5,774 nt of DNA from Pseudothermotoga sp. (lineage in GTDB: Bacteria; Thermotogota; Thermotogae; Thermotogales; DSM-5069). A program made the translations under genes and the position numbers. The notes under the pieces were generated by a model. That model had not been told where the DNA came from. It worked only from the letters and a program-made list of their open reading frames with translations, and ran no database searches. Each line of letters opens with the position of its first letter. The first letter of the stretch is position 1. The stretch covers positions 1 through 5,774 of the forward strand of contig JAPYWY010000114.1 in assembly GCA_028276125.1 (NCBI GenBank). Direction: 5' to 3'. Positions 4,359 to 5,774 of the stretch are shown piece after piece.

Positions 4359-5774
4359 TCACTTGTCAAGCCAGGTTTTGGCGAAGTTGTTTATGCTAAC
4401 TTTTCCAACCAATTCATACGGCATGTTCTTCACGTACTTCTTGTGGACAAAGTTCACAGCGACTTCTCCGATGGGATAGAACGGCAGATCTTGCGCGAGT
4501 ATTTCTTGAACTTCGAAGTAGTACTTCTGTCTTTCTTTGACGTCCGAAATAGTTGCGCCCTTGCTCAAAAGTTCGTCCACCTTCGGATTCGAATAACCCA
4601 TCACGTTGATGTCTCCGCCCGTTCCAACCCTCAGTTTCAAGTTGTCTGGATCTGGTCCCTGAAAGCCGTTCAGAACCGTCAGATCGAAATCTCCAGCTTT
4701 CAGAACCTTTTCGATGTACGCGGCAATCTCGTACTCTTCGAGCTTGACCTTTATACCGACCTTGTCCAGCTGTTCCTTTATCACGGCAGCCATGTCGGCC
4801 CAGACCTGACCCTGGAAGTAGACGAGAACCGCCTCGAATCTGTAGCCATCCTTTCCTCTCGGATAACCTGCCTCATCCAAGAGTTTCTCCGCCAGCTTCG
4901 GATCGTACCCAGGTGCCTTGGTGTTGGGATTGTAAGCCCAGGGAATCGCCGGGGTGTAGAAGCCATCGCTCACAGAACCGTACTTTATCGCCTTGTCGAA
5001 TATCTCTTGTCTGTTCAATGCATAAGATGCTGCAAACCTCACCTTGACGTTGTTGAAGGGCGAAGGTCTCCTCGCCACGTTGAAGCCCATGTAGTAACGG
5101 CTTGGAGCGGGCCTTTGCAAAGCCACAGTATCGGGTGATTTTTGGTACAGGGGGATGTGGGCGTTGCTCACATTATTGTTCACATCGACTTCTCCAGCCA
5201 TGAACGCCTGGAACGCCGTGTTTTGATCAGGTATGATCTTGAAAACGATCTTGTCGAGGTACGGCTCGCCCATGTAGTAATCTGGGTTCTTCACGAGTGT
5301 GACATGATCTCCCTTCACCCATTCAACAAATTTGAAAGGTCCGGTACCGATCGGTTTCTGGTTGGCGGGATTGTCCAACCAGTCGACGGGTTGTCCGTCC
5401 TTGGTTATGTCGTAGATGTGCTTCGGCATGATGAAGGTGCCGTACCAGGCCAGGAATCCAATGAAAGGTGCCTGTGGCTCAGACATCTTGATTATTACGG
5501 TATGATCGTCTGGTGCTTCGATCGCTGTGACCTTCTCGAAATGCTTGGACGCAGGTGCTTCTGGGTGGTTCTTGATTTGCGTGAAGGTCCACACGACGTC
5601 GGCGGCTGTGAAAGGTTGTCCATCGTGCCACTTGACACCTTTTCTCAAGTGGAACGTGTAGGTCAATCCGTCGGGCGAAACTTCCCAGCTCTCTGCAAGA
5701 TCTGGAATAACGTTGTAATCGTGATCGAGAGCAACGAGTTTGCTGAATATCGACGGATAGATCCCGTTACCCGC
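4359..5774 (-). CDS. Extracellular solute-binding protein, family 5 (partial, N-terminus off the right edge)
   Basis: Ligand-capture subunit of the importer, expected outside the cytoplasmic membrane. 471 residues are visible, reading in frame from the right edge. The signal peptide and roughly the first 40-80 residues are missing. A TTG at 5666 is an internal codon, not a start: the 36 codons upstream continue the family sequence (IYPSIFSKLVALD, then IPDLAESWEVSPDGLTY). Family 5 marks follow: FHLRKGVKWHDGQPFTAADV (41-60), GTGPFKFVEW (143-152), NPDYYMGEPYLDKI (163-176), FMAGEVDV (191-198), NVKVRFAASYALNRQEIF (242-259), YDPKLAEKLLDEAGYP (290-305) and YSNPKVDELL (394-403). It ends in NNFAKTWLDK and TGA. 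The gene is first of the visible operon, in the usual position upstream of the permeases. The ligand could be an oligopeptide, or an oligosaccharide as in several Thermotogota relatives; the peptidase at the operon end favours a peptide. No internal break is seen. Confidence 0.95.
   Translation of the reverse strand, partial: AGNGIYPSIFSKLVALDHDYNVIPDLAESWEVSPDGLTYTFHLRKGVKWHDGQPFTAADVVWTFTQIKNHPEAPASKHFEKVTAIEAPDDHTVIIKMSEPQAPFIGFLAWYGTFIMPKHIYDITKDGQPVDWLDNPANQKPIGTGPFKFVEWVKGDHVTLVKNPDYYMGEPYLDKIVFKIIPDQNTAFQAFMAGEVDVNNNVSNAHIPLYQKSPDTVALQRPAPSRYYMGFNVARRPSPFNNVKVRFAASYALNRQEIFDKAIKYGSVSDGFYTPAIPWAYNPNTKAPGYDPKLAEKLLDEAGYPRGKDGYRFEAVLVYFQGQVWADMAAVIKEQLDKVGIKVKLEEYEIAAYIEKVLKAGDFDLTVLNGFQGPDPDNLKLRVGTGGDINVMGYSNPKVDELLSKGATISDVKERQKYYFEVQEILAQDLPFYPIGEVAVNFVHKKYVKNMPYELVGKVSINNFAKTWLDK

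Noticed and set aside
4203..5138. A 311-codon open frame on the plus strand across the binding-protein gene
   Set aside because: It lies opposite a clearly real gene with strong family motifs, and its translation resembles no protein family I recognise. It looks like a by-product of codon use on the other strand.
1..5774. CRISPR arrays, insertion sequences, tRNA or rRNA genes
   Set aside because: No repeat arrays, terminal inverted repeats, transposase motifs or RNA-gene sequences were seen; nearly every base is in a coding region of the operon.

Overview
The window is one stretch of densely packed genes, all read from the minus strand, with no space for an unrelated gene. In transcription order (right to left) it holds: the 3' part of a solute-binding protein gene cut by the right edge (family SBP_bac_5), two membrane permeases of the Opp/Dpp type, two ATPases of the OppD and OppF types, and the 5' part of a cytoplasmic M14 zinc-carboxypeptidase-like gene cut by the left edge. 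The first five genes make a complete five-component ABC importer of the peptide/opine/nickel class. The sixth is a likely intracellular partner enzyme.

The layout is that of a single operon. Binding protein and first permease are separated by about 60 bases that hold a perfect 9-bp GC-rich hairpin without a U-tract. Such a structure is more often an mRNA-stabilising or processing element than a terminator. The two permease genes are nearly touching. Permease 2 and ATPase 1 overlap by four bases (GTGA), and ATPase 1 and ATPase 2 overlap by four bases (ATGA). The peptidase gene begins about 9 bases after the ATPase 2 stop, with a strong AGGAGGTG Shine-Dalgarno sequence that starts inside that stop codon. 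No promoter or true terminator is visible, so the operon start lies beyond the right edge and its end beyond the left edge.

The likely host is a thermophilic anaerobe of the Thermotogota (Thermotoga/Pseudothermotoga-like). This is an inference from very strong GAGGTGA-type ribosome sites, frequent GTG/TTG starts, mixed AGA/AGG use, charged residue-rich proteins and the style of the Opp-family genes. By eye the base composition is close to 50% GC, which is high for the phylum. No marker gene in the window proves the host.

Working model: the lipid-anchored or periplasmic binding protein captures a ligand, the two permeases form the channel, the OppD/OppF-type ATPase pair (each with a C-terminal four-cysteine motif of the kind known to hold a 4Fe-4S cluster) drives import, and the M14 enzyme trims the imported substrate in the cytoplasm. 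The peptidase favours a peptide or a peptidoglycan-derived peptide as ligand, but in Thermotogota many transporters of this family carry oligosaccharides, so the substrate remains open. I see no clearly new system here. The points worth a second look are the operon-internal hairpin, the misleading start codons inside Shine-Dalgarno sites, and the transporter-peptidase pairing.
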